Of a stretch of 12,677 nt of DNA, positions 1 to 6,982 are shown in pieces. The notes under the pieces were generated by a model, which was not told the DNA's origin, did no database searches, and saw only the letters and a list, made by a program, of their open reading frames with translations. The position numbers and the translations under genes are program-made. Origin of the DNA: JANMAT01 sp031359995 (lineage in GTDB: Bacteria > Actinomycetota > Acidimicrobiia > Acidimicrobiales > Ilumatobacteraceae); NCBI GenBank assembly GCA_031359995.1, contig JANMAT010000199.1, positions 1 through 12,677 on the forward strand. The letters run 5' to 3'. Every line of letters begins with the position of its first letter. Position 1 is the stretch's first letter.

Positions 1-128
1 TCGCTGGCGAAGGGGAGTATCCCAACCACGGCACTGTCGCCATCACGGACCGCGATCGGCCCCGGCAGCCCGGCTCCAAGCGAGCGGAGAGACCTTCGAA
101 CGGACGCACGTCCCTCGAAAGGTCACGG

Positions 129-464
129 ATGCTCACCCCCATCAGCGCCCACCGCAGGCGGAGCGCCGCGTCCACCGCGAAACGACTGCTCGTCATCTCG
201 GCAGGGTTGCGCTCTGCGGTGCTGGGCTGATGATGCTCGTGCTCCCCGGCCCCGGGATCCTCGTCATCTTCCTCGGCCTAGTCGTGCTCGCCACCGACGT
301 ACACGTGGGCCGACCGAGCCCTCGAACGCTCTCGCAGTCGCGCCGCGGACGCCACTGGCCGTCTCCGGACAACCCAACGCCTCATCGACCATCCACGCCC
401 GTCAACCCCTGGCGAGCCCACAACGGCAGATGCCAACCACAGCCCGACTGCCCCTGAGACCTGA
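129..464 (+). pseudogene. PGPGW-type small membrane protein, split by two frameshifts
   Basis: The protein can be read only by changing frame twice. The first part begins at ATG 129 behind AAAGG (118-122) and runs to about 205 (ending KRLLVISAG). The second part, about 205-298, contains VALCGAGLMMLVLPGPG and then ILVIFLGLVVLATD. The third, from about 303, returns to the first frame with TWADRALERSRSRAAD and stops at TGA 462-464. Joined, this gives about 110 residues: a basic N-terminus, a hydrophobic hairpin around the PGPG signature, a Trp-Ala pair and a charged tail, which is the layout of the PGPGW putative transmembrane family. One G appears to be missing in the GGG run at 204-206 and one base to be extra near 298-301. 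The shifts cancel, so either the gene is recently broken or these are sequence errors. The first frame is also open back to the window edge, so the start could lie further upstream. The family has no firm function. Confidence 0.6.
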
Positions 465-476
465 GAGAAGCCCGAC

Positions 477-1493
477 ATGAACCGCGTGATCCTCAACGAA
501 CTGCAACGCCAACGGTGCTATCCGAGCATCACCCTGCTCATCAACACCACTCCGGGCGCCCCGCTCACCCCGAGCGAACTCAACAACGCCACACGACTCG
601 TCTGCCACACCGACGACCGCCTCGACAGCGATGTCAGCGAGACCCTCCGCCACAAGTTGATCGCCGGCCTCACCGACATGATCAACGAACAAGCGGGCCA
701 ACCATCCACTCACGCCCTCGCCCTGTTCATCTCACCTGACTACACCGCCACGGTGCGCCTCGGGCGCGCTATCGACGAGCGCGTCACCATCGACGACACC
801 TTCACCACCCGCGACCTCGTCGCCGATCTCAACCGCACCGCCCTCTACCGCGTCATCACCATCAGCGAACAAACCAGCCGTGTGTTCATCGGTGACCGCC
901 GACGACTCGTCGAGCAACGCGACGGCACCTGGCCGCTCACCCGTTCCGACGAACACACCCCCACCACCTGGGCCCGCGACATCGACCAACGCCTCCGCAA
1001 CGAACACGCCACCCACCCACTGCCCACCGTCATGGCCGGTGTCCAGCGCTCGGTCCGCAAACTCGCTCCCGACTTCACCGATTCGATCGGCGTCATCCCC
1101 GGCAACCACGACCGAACCACCGCCACCGAGCTCCACCACGCGGCCTGGCCAATCGTCACCGACTGGCTGCGCACCGACGTAACCCGCGCGATGGACCGAC
1201 TCGACCAGGCCCTGTCCACGAATCGCTACGCCGGAGGCATCCACGAGATCTGGCCCCTCGCCCACGACGGACGCATTGCCGTTCTCGTCGTCGAAGACAA
1301 CTACACCCTCCCCGCCCGTATCGACGCGAACAATCAACTCCACCCCGCCGCCGACCCCCACCACCCCGACGTCAACGACGACATCATCGACGACACCATC
1401 GAGACCGTCCTCCAACACGGCGGCCAAGCCGTCGTCGTCAACAACGGCACCCTCGTCGACCACCAACGCATCGCCGCCATCCTGCGCTACTGA
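477..1493 (+). CDS. baeRF-family (archaeo-eukaryotic release factor-like) protein, possible Balon-type ribosome hibernation factor
   Basis: The product has 338 residues, starting at ATG 477 behind GAGAAG and 12 nt after the PGPGW gene, so the two are probably cotranscribed. The N-terminus has the baeRF pattern: a short helix, then YPSITLLINT at about 15-24, matching the 'P-S-hydrophobic-P/N-T' opening of the family. The middle has YRVITISEQTSRVFIGD, and the C-terminus has the eL30-like pattern GGQAVVVNNGTLVDHQRIAAILRY in two blocks (about 315-338), close to the usual 'G-hydrophobic-gtL-IAAiLRY' ending. Known biology: baeRF proteins resemble eRF1/Pelota, and one branch, Balon, occupies the ribosomal A site in dormant bacteria together with EF-Tu. 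That this gene has the same role is inference. The GGQ at 315-317 lies in the C-terminal domain, not at the catalytic place of eRF1. The coding strand is unusually rich in C over G. I am fairly sure of the family and less so of the role. Confidence 0.7.
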   Translation: MNRVILNELQRQRCYPSITLLINTTPGAPLTPSELNNATRLVCHTDDRLDSDVSETLRHKLIAGLTDMINEQAGQPSTHALALFISPDYTATVRLGRAIDERVTIDDTFTTRDLVADLNRTALYRVITISEQTSRVFIGDRRRLVEQRDGTWPLTRSDEHTPTTWARDIDQRLRNEHATHPLPTVMAGVQRSVRKLAPDFTDSIGVIPGNHDRTTATELHHAAWPIVTDWLRTDVTRAMDRLDQALSTNRYAGGIHEIWPLAHDGRIAVLVVEDNYTLPARIDANNQLHPAADPHHPDVNDDIIDDTIETVLQHGGQAVVVNNGTLVDHQRIAAILRY

Positions 1494-1536
1494 CCCTCCA
1501 ACGAAACGACCCGACCGATGAAGACCACACATGGGA

Positions 1537-1588
1537 ACCCCACTGCGGGGTCCACCCCTTGCGCCTGTGGGACCCGCACCCAGGTGCG
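1537..1588 (+). promoter_or_regulatory. Structured leader upstream of kup with competing hairpins
   Basis: ACCCC at 1537-1541 pairs with GGGGT at 1547-1551 across a 5-nt loop. The same GGGGT could instead pair with a second ACCCC at 1554-1558. A third option is GGGTCC (1548-1553) with GGACCC (1570-1575), extended by two pairs past a bulge. A last hairpin is CGCAC (1575-1579) with GTGCG (1584-1588). These pairings exclude one another in part, as expected of a switch or attenuator, but no known riboswitch consensus is seen and no T-run follows. In GC-rich DNA such pairings also arise by chance. Confidence 0.35.
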
Positions 1589-1606
1589 CGCCGCCCGCGG
1601 TACGAG

Positions 1607-3565
1607 ATGAGCAACCCATCTCAAAGGGAGACCGCGGGATCAGGCGAAGCCGGCGACGCTCAGCCCGACTCCTCGCTGACCCCGGACACCGGGGACGATC
1701 GCGGCGGCCGCAAGTCGGCGGTCGGTGCCGGAGCCCTGGCCATTGGCGCGCTCGGCGTCGTGTTCGGCGACATCGGGACCAGCCCGCTGTACGCCTTCCG
1801 TGAGGCGATCGAACACCAGCACCTCGATGTCACGCGGACCAACGCGATGGGTGTGGCATCGCTTGCGTTCTGGGCGCTGATGGTGATCATCTCCGTCAAG
1901 TACATCGCCGTGGTCATGAAAGCCCACAACCACGGCGAGGGCGGCATCCTTGCCCTGACGGCGTTGATCATGCCGAAGTCGACCACCAGCCGCGCGACCG
2001 GGGCACTGATCACGCTCGGCGTGTTCGGCACGGCGCTGCTCTACGGCGACGGTCTGATCACCCCGGCGATCTCGGTACTCAGCGCCGTCGAGGGGTTGCG
2101 GATCGCCTCGAGCGCGTTCGAATCGGCCGTGATCCCGATCACGTGCGTGATCCTGGTGGCGTTGTTCGCGGTGCAGCGTCGCGGCACAGGCGCGATCGGC
2201 AAGGTGTTCGGACCGATCATGGTGGTCTGGTTCGCAGTGCTCGGCGTTCTCGGACTGTCGCAGACCGTGCAGGAACCCGGCGTGCTCGGCGCCGTCAACC
2301 CCATCCACATCGTCCACTTCTTCGCCGCCGAACCCCTCAAAGCGTTCCTCGCCCTCGGCAGCATCTTCCTCGTCGTCACCGGCGGTGAGGCGCTGTATGC
2401 CGACATGGGACACTTCGGGCGGCGCCCGATCGCGATCGGTTGGTACACGATCGTGCTTCCCGGTCTGCTCCTGAACTACTTCGGGCAAGCGGCGCTGCTG
2501 ACACGTGATCCCGCCGCGATCGAAAGCCCCTTCTACCGGATGGCGCCGGAGTGGGCCGTCACCCCGCTGGCAGTACTCGCGACGCTCGCATCGGTGATCG
2601 CTTCGCAGGCGCTCATCTCAGGAGCGTTCTCGTTGACGGTCCAAGCAGTCCAACTCGACTACCTGCCGCGGGTGGCGATCCGACACACCTCGAGCGACCA
2701 CCACGGTCAGGTCTACGTGCCGCTCGTCAACTGGGCATTGATGGTGGGCAGCGTCGGGCTCGTCATCGCGTTCCGGACGTCGAGCAATCTCGCCGCCGCA
2801 TACGGCATCGCCGTCACGAGCGTGATGCTGATCACCACCATCCTGATCGCCGTGCTCGCCCGCCGTAACTGGCGCTGGTCAAGAGCGAAGACCGCGATCG
2901 TGATGTCCCCGCTGCTTGCCGTCGACGCCGGATTCCTGGCCGCCAACATCCCCAAGATCCCGCAGGGTGGCTGGTTCCCGCTCGCAGTCGCCGTCGTACT
3001 CCTCGCCCAGATGGCCACATGGCGCACAGGTCGACAACTCGTCGCCGCACGCATCCGACGAGGTGAACGCTCCATCGACGAAGTACTCGACGAATTCACC
3101 GACATCACCCGCGTGGATGGCACTGCTGTGTTCCTGTTCAAAGACCGGGGCACGGCGCCCCCAGCCCTGATCAACAACTTGCTGCACAACAAGGTGTTGC
3201 ACACCACCACTCTGATCGTGTCGATCGTCATCGAGGAGCTCCCACGCATTCCCGCCCACCAACGCGCCGAAGTGACCCGGGTGCAACCCGGCGTGTACCA
3301 GGTGTGCCTGCGATTCGGGTTCATGGAGGAAGCCGATGTCCCCACTGCGCTCACCAACGTCGACCTCCCAGGGCGCAGCATCGACCCGAACCAGGTGACC
3401 TACTTCCTCGGGCACGAGTCGGTGATCGCCGGCAAAGTGCCCGGCATGCACCCGGTCCGCGAGCAACTCTTCGTCGTGCTGAATCGCGGCGCTGAAAGCG
3501 CCAGCCGATTCTTCAACCTCCCGCCCGACCGAGTCTTCGAGATCGGATCCCACGTCGAGATCTGA
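1607..3565 (+). CDS. kup: Kup/Trk-type low-affinity potassium uptake protein
   Basis: Takes up K+ across the cytoplasmic membrane, by proton symport in characterised members. From ATG 1607 it has 652 residues, near the usual 620-650. The family signature GALGVVFGDIGTSPLYAF is at 47-64. Other conserved blocks follow in order: SVKYIAVVMKAHNHGEGG at about 96-113, GTALLYGDGLITPAISVLSA at 141-160, GGEALYADMGHFG at 259-271 and NYFGQAALL at 290-298. About twelve hydrophobic segments occupy residues 40-480, followed by a soluble C-terminal domain (about 490-652). An in-frame TTG at 1559 would add 16 residues (start MRLWDPHPG), but those look like untranslated leader and overlap the hairpins. No good ribosome site precedes 1607 either, so the exact start is uncertain. 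The stop lies 10 nt from the convergent winged-helix gene. Complete, with no sign of decay. Confidence 0.95.
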   Translation: MSNPSQRETAGSGEAGDAQPDSSLTPDTGDDRGGRKSAVGAGALAIGALGVVFGDIGTSPLYAFREAIEHQHLDVTRTNAMGVASLAFWALMVIISVKYIAVVMKAHNHGEGGILALTALIMPKSTTSRATGALITLGVFGTALLYGDGLITPAISVLSAVEGLRIASSAFESAVIPITCVILVALFAVQRRGTGAIGKVFGPIMVVWFAVLGVLGLSQTVQEPGVLGAVNPIHIVHFFAAEPLKAFLALGSIFLVVTGGEALYADMGHFGRRPIAIGWYTIVLPGLLLNYFGQAALLTRDPAAIESPFYRMAPEWAVTPLAVLATLASVIASQALISGAFSLTVQAVQLDYLPRVAIRHTSSDHHGQVYVPLVNWALMVGSVGLVIAFRTSSNLAAAYGIAVTSVMLITTILIAVLARRNWRWSRAKTAIVMSPLLAVDAGFLAANIPKIPQGGWFPLAVAVVLLAQMATWRTGRQLVAARIRRGERSIDEVLDEFTDITRVDGTAVFLFKDRGTAPPALINNLLHNKVLHTTTLIVSIVIEELPRIPAHQRAEVTRVQPGVYQVCLRFGFMEEADVPTALTNVDLPGRSIDPNQVTYFLGHESVIAGKVPGMHPVREQLFVVLNRGAESASRFFNLPPDRVFEIGSHVEI

Positions 3566-3575
3566 AGTGGGCCGT

Positions 3576-3887
3576 TCACGATCGGTGGGCGAGGGGACCG
3601 AACACGTCGGCGATCTGATGGCCGGCCTCGAGTGGGTGACGCAGTGGTCGATCGAGGAACACTTCGTAGACGTTGTGGTTTCCGTTGCGGGTGCGTGTGA
3701 CGTAGCCGGTGTCGACGAGGTCTTGGACGATGCTGTGCACGGCTCGTTCGCCGATGCCGACGAGGCGGGCGATCTCGGCGAGGCGTACCTCGGTGTTCTG
3801 AGCGATGCAGACCAGGACGTGGGCGTGGTTCGTCAGGAACGTCCACGACGGAACTTGCGCTGGTGCCGACGGCAGTTCCTTGACCAT
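3576..3887 (-). CDS. Winged-helix (MarR-like) transcriptional regulator
   Basis: A 103-residue protein from ATG 3887. An upstream in-frame start at 3935 would add 16 arginine-rich residues and is less likely, since GGTGGGG and AGGAAGAGG stand just before 3887. The core is a winged helix: helix 1 around WTFLTNHAHVLVCIAQ (15-30), the helix-turn-helix VRLAEIARLVGIGERAVHSI at 34-53 with the recognition helix running on through VQDLVDTGY, and a wing at TRTRNGNHNVYEV (64-76). The end, PLRHPLE at 81-87, is typical of a small actinobacterial regulator family. It lacks an obvious ligand domain. Transcribed away from the 94-aa/isocitrate dehydrogenase pair across a shared 250-nt region, it may control that pair, itself, or kup, with which it converges. 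No target is proven. Confidence 0.8.
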   Translation of the reverse strand: MVKELPSAPAQVPSWTFLTNHAHVLVCIAQNTEVRLAEIARLVGIGERAVHSIVQDLVDTGYVTRTRNGNHNVYEVFLDRPLRHPLEAGHQIADVFGPLAHRS

Positions 3888-4138
3888 CGCCCCACCGTAC
3901 CTCTTCCTGCGACCAGCTGATGGCCTTTGGAACACGGTTTCGGCACCATGGCCTCACTGAGCAGTTGCAGGTACTCGAAGCCTTCGCCGCCACCGGGGTC
4001 GTCGTCGCGGGACCGGATGCTCCTGCCCGCGCGCTCGGTGGGCAGCGCTGCCGGGTATCTCACGGGGATCCCGTCCAACTTGACTCTGCACCAGAAAGCA
4101 TGTTCTACTAACCATGTTGTGAGCGACGGGAGATCTGG
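3888..4138. other. Divergent intergenic region, no gene recognised
   Basis: The 251 nt between the winged-helix gene and the 94-aa gene hold short open frames on both strands, but none has a convincing ribosome site or a recognisable product. The right part contains the candidate promoter at 4080-4109. The rest (about 3930-4075) is GC-rich without clear repeats. A tRNA-like T-arm was looked for around 3975-3990 and does not fold. Confidence 0.5.
4080..4109 (+). promoter_or_regulatory. Candidate sigma-70-type promoter for the 4139-5868 operon
   Basis: TTGACT at 4080-4085 matches five of six bases of the -35 consensus. Eighteen nt later TCTACT (4104-4109) matches four of six of the -10. The stretch is locally AT-richer than its surroundings, and the predicted start near 4116 leaves a leader of about 23 nt with GGGAG at 4128-4132 as ribosome site. 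Prediction only. Confidence 0.45.
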
Positions 4139-4423
4139 ATGATGGTGCAGACGGCGTGTGTGGAGATCGACTGCGAAGCCGACAGCGCTGATGTGGCGGA
4201 GGTGTTGCGATCGCTGACCTCTGGTGGTCCGTTCGCGGTGGCCGATGTCGAGTCGGCAGGTGCGGGTCGGTTGCGCTGTCACTTCCGTTTGACCCGTGCG
4301 GACATGGCGGTCGGGTATCGCAGCGTGATCGAGTTGCAGCATCGGATCGACCGCGAGTTCCACATCCTCAGCGTCGACCACCACTCCACCCACTTCTCGA
4401 ACAGGGACTTCGTACACTCATGA
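4139..4423 (+). CDS. Unknown 94-aa protein, translationally coupled to isocitrate dehydrogenase
   Basis: I do not recognise the family. The start is ATG 4139 (a second ATG follows at 4142) behind GGGAG with 6 nt spacing. The stop TGA overlaps the start of the dehydrogenase as ATGA (4420-4423), so the two are almost certainly translated together. The residue pattern reads as strand (VQTACVEIDC, 3-12), helix (SADVAEVLRSLTS, about 16-28), strand (PFAVADVES), strand (GRLRCHFRL), helix (YRSVIELQHRIDREF) and strand (HILSVDHHS). This beta-alpha-beta-beta-alpha-beta order is that of a small ferredoxin-like or ACT-type domain. It has no signal peptide or membrane segment. A regulatory or binding partner of the dehydrogenase is a reasonable guess from position and size, nothing more. 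Confidence 0.7.
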   Translation: MMVQTACVEIDCEADSADVAEVLRSLTSGGPFAVADVESAGAGRLRCHFRLTRADMAVGYRSVIELQHRIDREFHILSVDHHSTHFSNRDFVHS

Positions 4424-5868
4424 CTTCCACCACTGCCCGGACCGTGACCGTCATCCCCGGCGACGGGATCGGCCCCGAATGCGTCAACGCCGCGATCGAC
4501 ATCGTCAACGCAGTTGGCGTGAACATCGACTGGGAAGAGCGCCATGCCGGAGAACGGATCTTCGAAGCCGGTGTCGCGTCGGGGGTGCCAGAGGACACCA
4601 TCGAATCCATCAACCGGACCCGGGTCGTGCTCAAAGGCCCGCTCGGCACACCAGTCGGTTACGGTGAGAAGTCGGCCAACGTCACGCTACGGAAGTTGTT
4701 CGAGACGTACGGCAACATCCGCCCGGTCCGCGAGCTGCCGGGTGTGACGACCCGGTACAGCGGGTCGGGGATCGATCTGGTCGTGGTCCGCGAGAACGTG
4801 GAGGATCTGTACGCCGGGATCGAGCACATGCAAACCCCTGGCGTCGCCCAGTGTCTGAAGCTGATCTCGCGCAAGGGGTGCGACAAGATCGTCCGGTTGG
4901 CGTTCGAGTTCGCTCGCAGCGAGGGGCGCCGCTCGGTCGCGTGTGCGACGAAGTCGAACATCATGAAGCTCACCGAGGGCGAACTGAAGCGGTCGTTCGA
5001 ACGGATCGCTCCGGAGTACCCGGAGATCGAGGCGTGGCATGTGATCGTCGACAACTGCGCCCACCAACTGGTCAAGAAGCCCGAACAGTTCGACGTGATC
5101 GTGACGACGAACATGAACGGTGACATCCTGTCCGACCTGACCTCGGCCCTCGTGGGTGGTCTCGGCTTCGCTCCGTCAGCGAACTTGGGGAGCGACGTCG
5201 CGATCTTCGAAGCGGTCCACGGGTCGGCGCCCAAGTATGCCGGGCGGGACGTGATCAACCCGTCGGCGGTGGTGCTGTCAGCGGTGATGATGTTGAAGTA
5301 CTTGGGAGATTTCGAAGCCGCGGAAACGGTCGAGCACGCTGTACTGGCGACGTTGCAGCAGGGAACGCTGACCGGTGACGTCGTCGGATACGACCGGGGT
5401 GTGTCGACGAGTCAGTACGCGAAGGCGATCATCGCCAATCTCGGTGCACGCGTCGACGGTTACACCGTTCGCCCTGCCCAACCGATCCTGATCCCCCCGG
5501 CATTGCGTGATCCGGTCATGGTGCGCCCAGCGAGTCGTGAGATCGTCGGGACCGACATCTTCGTCGAGACAGGACTGTATCCCGAACAGCTGGGCCCGGT
5601 CCTCGAACGGCTCGCCGAGGGCAGCGCACTGCGGTTGAAGATGATCTCCAACCGGGGAACCAAGGTGTATCCCGACGGCAACCGCAACATCGACGTCGTC
5701 GACCAGTACCGCTGCCGGTTCATCCGCCGAGGCGACGAGCCGCTCGCGCTCGCCGCGGTCCGCGACTTGATCGGCCGAGTCGAAGCCGAACTCGCCTGGT
5801 GTCACGTCGAGCTGCTCCAACACTTCGACGGGCAGCCCAGCTTCACCAAGGCCCAAGGCGAGGACTGA
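4420..5868 (+). CDS. icd: Isocitrate dehydrogenase, long Thermus/alphaproteobacterial-type, probably NADP-dependent
   Basis: Oxidises isocitrate to 2-oxoglutarate and CO2 in the citric acid cycle. 482 residues. The nucleotide fold begins VTVIPGDGIGPE (9-20). Substrate residues are in SANVTLRK (85-92, Ser85 matching the phosphorylated Ser113 of E. coli), NIRPVR (99-104), RENVEDLYAG (124-133) and TKSNIMK (177-183). Metal-binding aspartates are Asp211, Asp235 and Asp239. HGSAPKYAG (268-276) carries the Lys-Tyr pair which in E. coli binds the 2'-phosphate of NADP; NAD-type members have other residues there. After about residue 335 there is an extra domain of about 145 residues (VGTDIFVE, NRGTKVYPDGN), found in the Thermus thermophilus-like group. 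It has no ribosome site of its own and depends on coupling to the 94-aa gene. Icd is certain at superfamily level; tartrate or isopropylmalate dehydrogenase is unlikely given the Ser-Asn-Lys/Tyr set. Confidence 0.9.
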   Translation: MTSTTARTVTVIPGDGIGPECVNAAIDIVNAVGVNIDWEERHAGERIFEAGVASGVPEDTIESINRTRVVLKGPLGTPVGYGEKSANVTLRKLFETYGNIRPVRELPGVTTRYSGSGIDLVVVRENVEDLYAGIEHMQTPGVAQCLKLISRKGCDKIVRLAFEFARSEGRRSVACATKSNIMKLTEGELKRSFERIAPEYPEIEAWHVIVDNCAHQLVKKPEQFDVIVTTNMNGDILSDLTSALVGGLGFAPSANLGSDVAIFEAVHGSAPKYAGRDVINPSAVVLSAVMMLKYLGDFEAAETVEHAVLATLQQGTLTGDVVGYDRGVSTSQYAKAIIANLGARVDGYTVRPAQPILIPPALRDPVMVRPASREIVGTDIFVETGLYPEQLGPVLERLAEGSALRLKMISNRGTKVYPDGNRNIDVVDQYRCRFIRRGDEPLALAAVRDLIGRVEAELAWCHVELLQHFDGQPSFTKAQGED

Positions 5869-5883
5869 CACAGTGCGGTTCGG

Positions 5884-6780
5884 ATGGGATGGACCGTGGG
5901 CCGAGACAGTCGTCCGATGAGCTCTCGCACGGTGGCGCAGGTCGGCGTTGTCGGGCCGGTGGAGTCGGCGCGCAAGTTCGAAGCCGTAGCGTCGGGCCTC
6001 GGAATCGACCTCATCACATTCAGGACCGACGGCTCCGCAGGTTCCGAGGAAACCGGTGAACGTGCTGAGACGCTCGATGAGTTCGTCGGCCGTTCGGCAG
6101 CGGTCGCGGTCGAGTTCGGTTGCTCGTATGACATCTTCTGCGCCCTGATGGATGTCGCCGACCGAAAGCTGCGACCGAACTCGTCGACGATTCACCTTGC
6201 GCACGATCCGCTCGCGGCGCGGTACGCGTTCCATGACTGTGGGTTCGAGGTTGCCGAGTTCGAAGAGGTCGACGCAGGCGCTGATGGCGACGTGCAACTC
6301 TTCGGCCGAAAGCATGGTTGGCCGGTCCGTCTCCGGCCGTCGCGTTGGGGACTCGAGAGGACTGCGGACTCTGTGGTCCGACCGTACAGCGGTCTTGATC
6401 ACGTTTGGGCGGGCAACAGCGCGCGCCGGTGGCTGCTCGAAACGTGGATTCCGTTGGCACCCCATGTCACGGTCGTCCTGGCTCGCCGACCGTCGGGACA
6501 GCAGGCCATCCACGCCGTGACCTCGACCCTCCAGAACGAGCTTGGGCCTCGCCGCGAAGTGCTGCTCGCCGGGTCGATTCGTGAACGTGCGATCTCGACG
6601 GCACGATCGATCGTCGACGGGCTCGACGCGACGGGCATCGTTACCGTGCAACTCGTGCACTGCCCGGACGGACGCCTGATCGTCGACGACCTGACATGCG
6701 GTCCCGCCGCATGTGGCGCGGTTGATTCCCTCACCGGCAACGCGTTCATCGCCGAGCACCTGCGGGCGATCCTCGACATG
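5884..6780 (+). pseudogene. PurK-like ATP-grasp protein with lost signature motifs, 3' end replaced
   Basis: Genuine PurK carboxylates aminoimidazole ribonucleotide using ATP and bicarbonate. The alignment to PurK is colinear: FEAVASGLGIDLITF (start domain), PNSSTIHLAHDPLAARYAF (for 'P-s-qDRl-eK-fl'), WPVRLRPSRWG (for the 'vlKtrrGGYDGkG' loop), LLETWIPLAPHVTVVLAR (for 'vEefvpFerElSvvvaR') and GRLIVDDLTCGPAACGA (for 'g-llvNEiaPRpHNSGH'), then FIAEHLRAIL. All the catalytic signatures are gone: no GGGQLG, no Lys/GGYDGKG loop, no NE or HNSGH. Yet about 300 codons stay open. Start is ATG 5884 or, better matched to PurK length, ATG 5917; neither has a strong ribosome site. It lies 15 nt after icd. 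At 6778 the sequence turns into the C-terminal part of PurE in another frame; the reading frame itself continues to 6885. It is either a decayed paralogue or a repurposed pseudoenzyme that was later truncated. Confidence 0.6.
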
Positions 6781-6982
6781 GCTCCCGCTCTGACGGCATC
6801 CCCGTCGCCACCGTCGCGATCGACGGCGGACGAAACGCCGGCCTGCCCGCCGCTCCGATCCTCGCCCTCACCGACGCGGACATGACCGCCCGACGCGAAG
6901 ACCACCGCGACTCCCTGGCCCAACGCGCCACAGACGCCGACGCCGCAGTCCGAAGCGCACACCCAACCGCGACAGCGCATGA
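6778..6982 (+). pseudogene. purE: C-terminal fragment of PurE (N5-carboxyaminoimidazole ribonucleotide mutase)
   Basis: In the frame beginning 6780 the translation gives GIPVATVAIDGGRNAGLPAA and then PILALTD. This matches the end of PurE ('MP-gvPVATVAIngakNAGLLAaqILal-D') followed by a helical tail. About the first 110-120 residues of PurE are missing, including the phosphate-binding and CO2-handling N-terminal part, as is the last part of PurK. In Actinobacteria purK is commonly followed by purE, so a single deletion across the junction explains the arrangement. The shared ATG-CC-like sequence at 6778 (PurK 'LD-M-P' against PurE 'Q-M-P') could be the microhomology. The fragment cannot be an enzyme. 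The frame does not stop at 6980-6982, where an overlapping downstream start sits; it runs on to 7142, so a further frameshift is probable. Confidence 0.65.

Noticed and set aside
1419..1427. GGQ tripeptide in the baeRF-like protein, as in the peptide-release motif of eRF1.
   Set aside because: It lies at residues 315-317 in the C-terminal domain where 'GG-x-hydrophobic' is usual; the catalytic GGQ belongs to the middle domain, so this is coincidence.
1559..1606. TTG 1559 as the start of kup.
   Set aside because: The extra 16 residues overlap the hairpin leader and do not resemble Kup N-termini; ATG 1607 is simpler, though no strong ribosome site supports either.
1494..1606. c-di-AMP (ydaO-type) riboswitch before kup.
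   Set aside because: The leader is too short and none of the conserved ydaO sequence blocks can be found; only local hairpins are visible.
732..1619. Long minus-strand open frame opposite the baeRF-like gene.
   Set aside because: Gly/Val/Asp-rich shadow of a C-rich coding strand; no motif and no plausible ribosome site.
3960..4110. Possible tRNA or att site between the winged-helix gene and the icd operon.
   Set aside because: A T-arm-like TTCGA-containing stretch was found on the minus strand, but the stems do not pair and no cloverleaf can be drawn.
5278..6759. Long open frame (493 codons) on the minus strand across icd and the PurK-like gene.
   Set aside because: It is antisense to two recognisable proteins, has Arg/Asp-rich composition typical of GC-rich shadow frames, and shows no family pattern.
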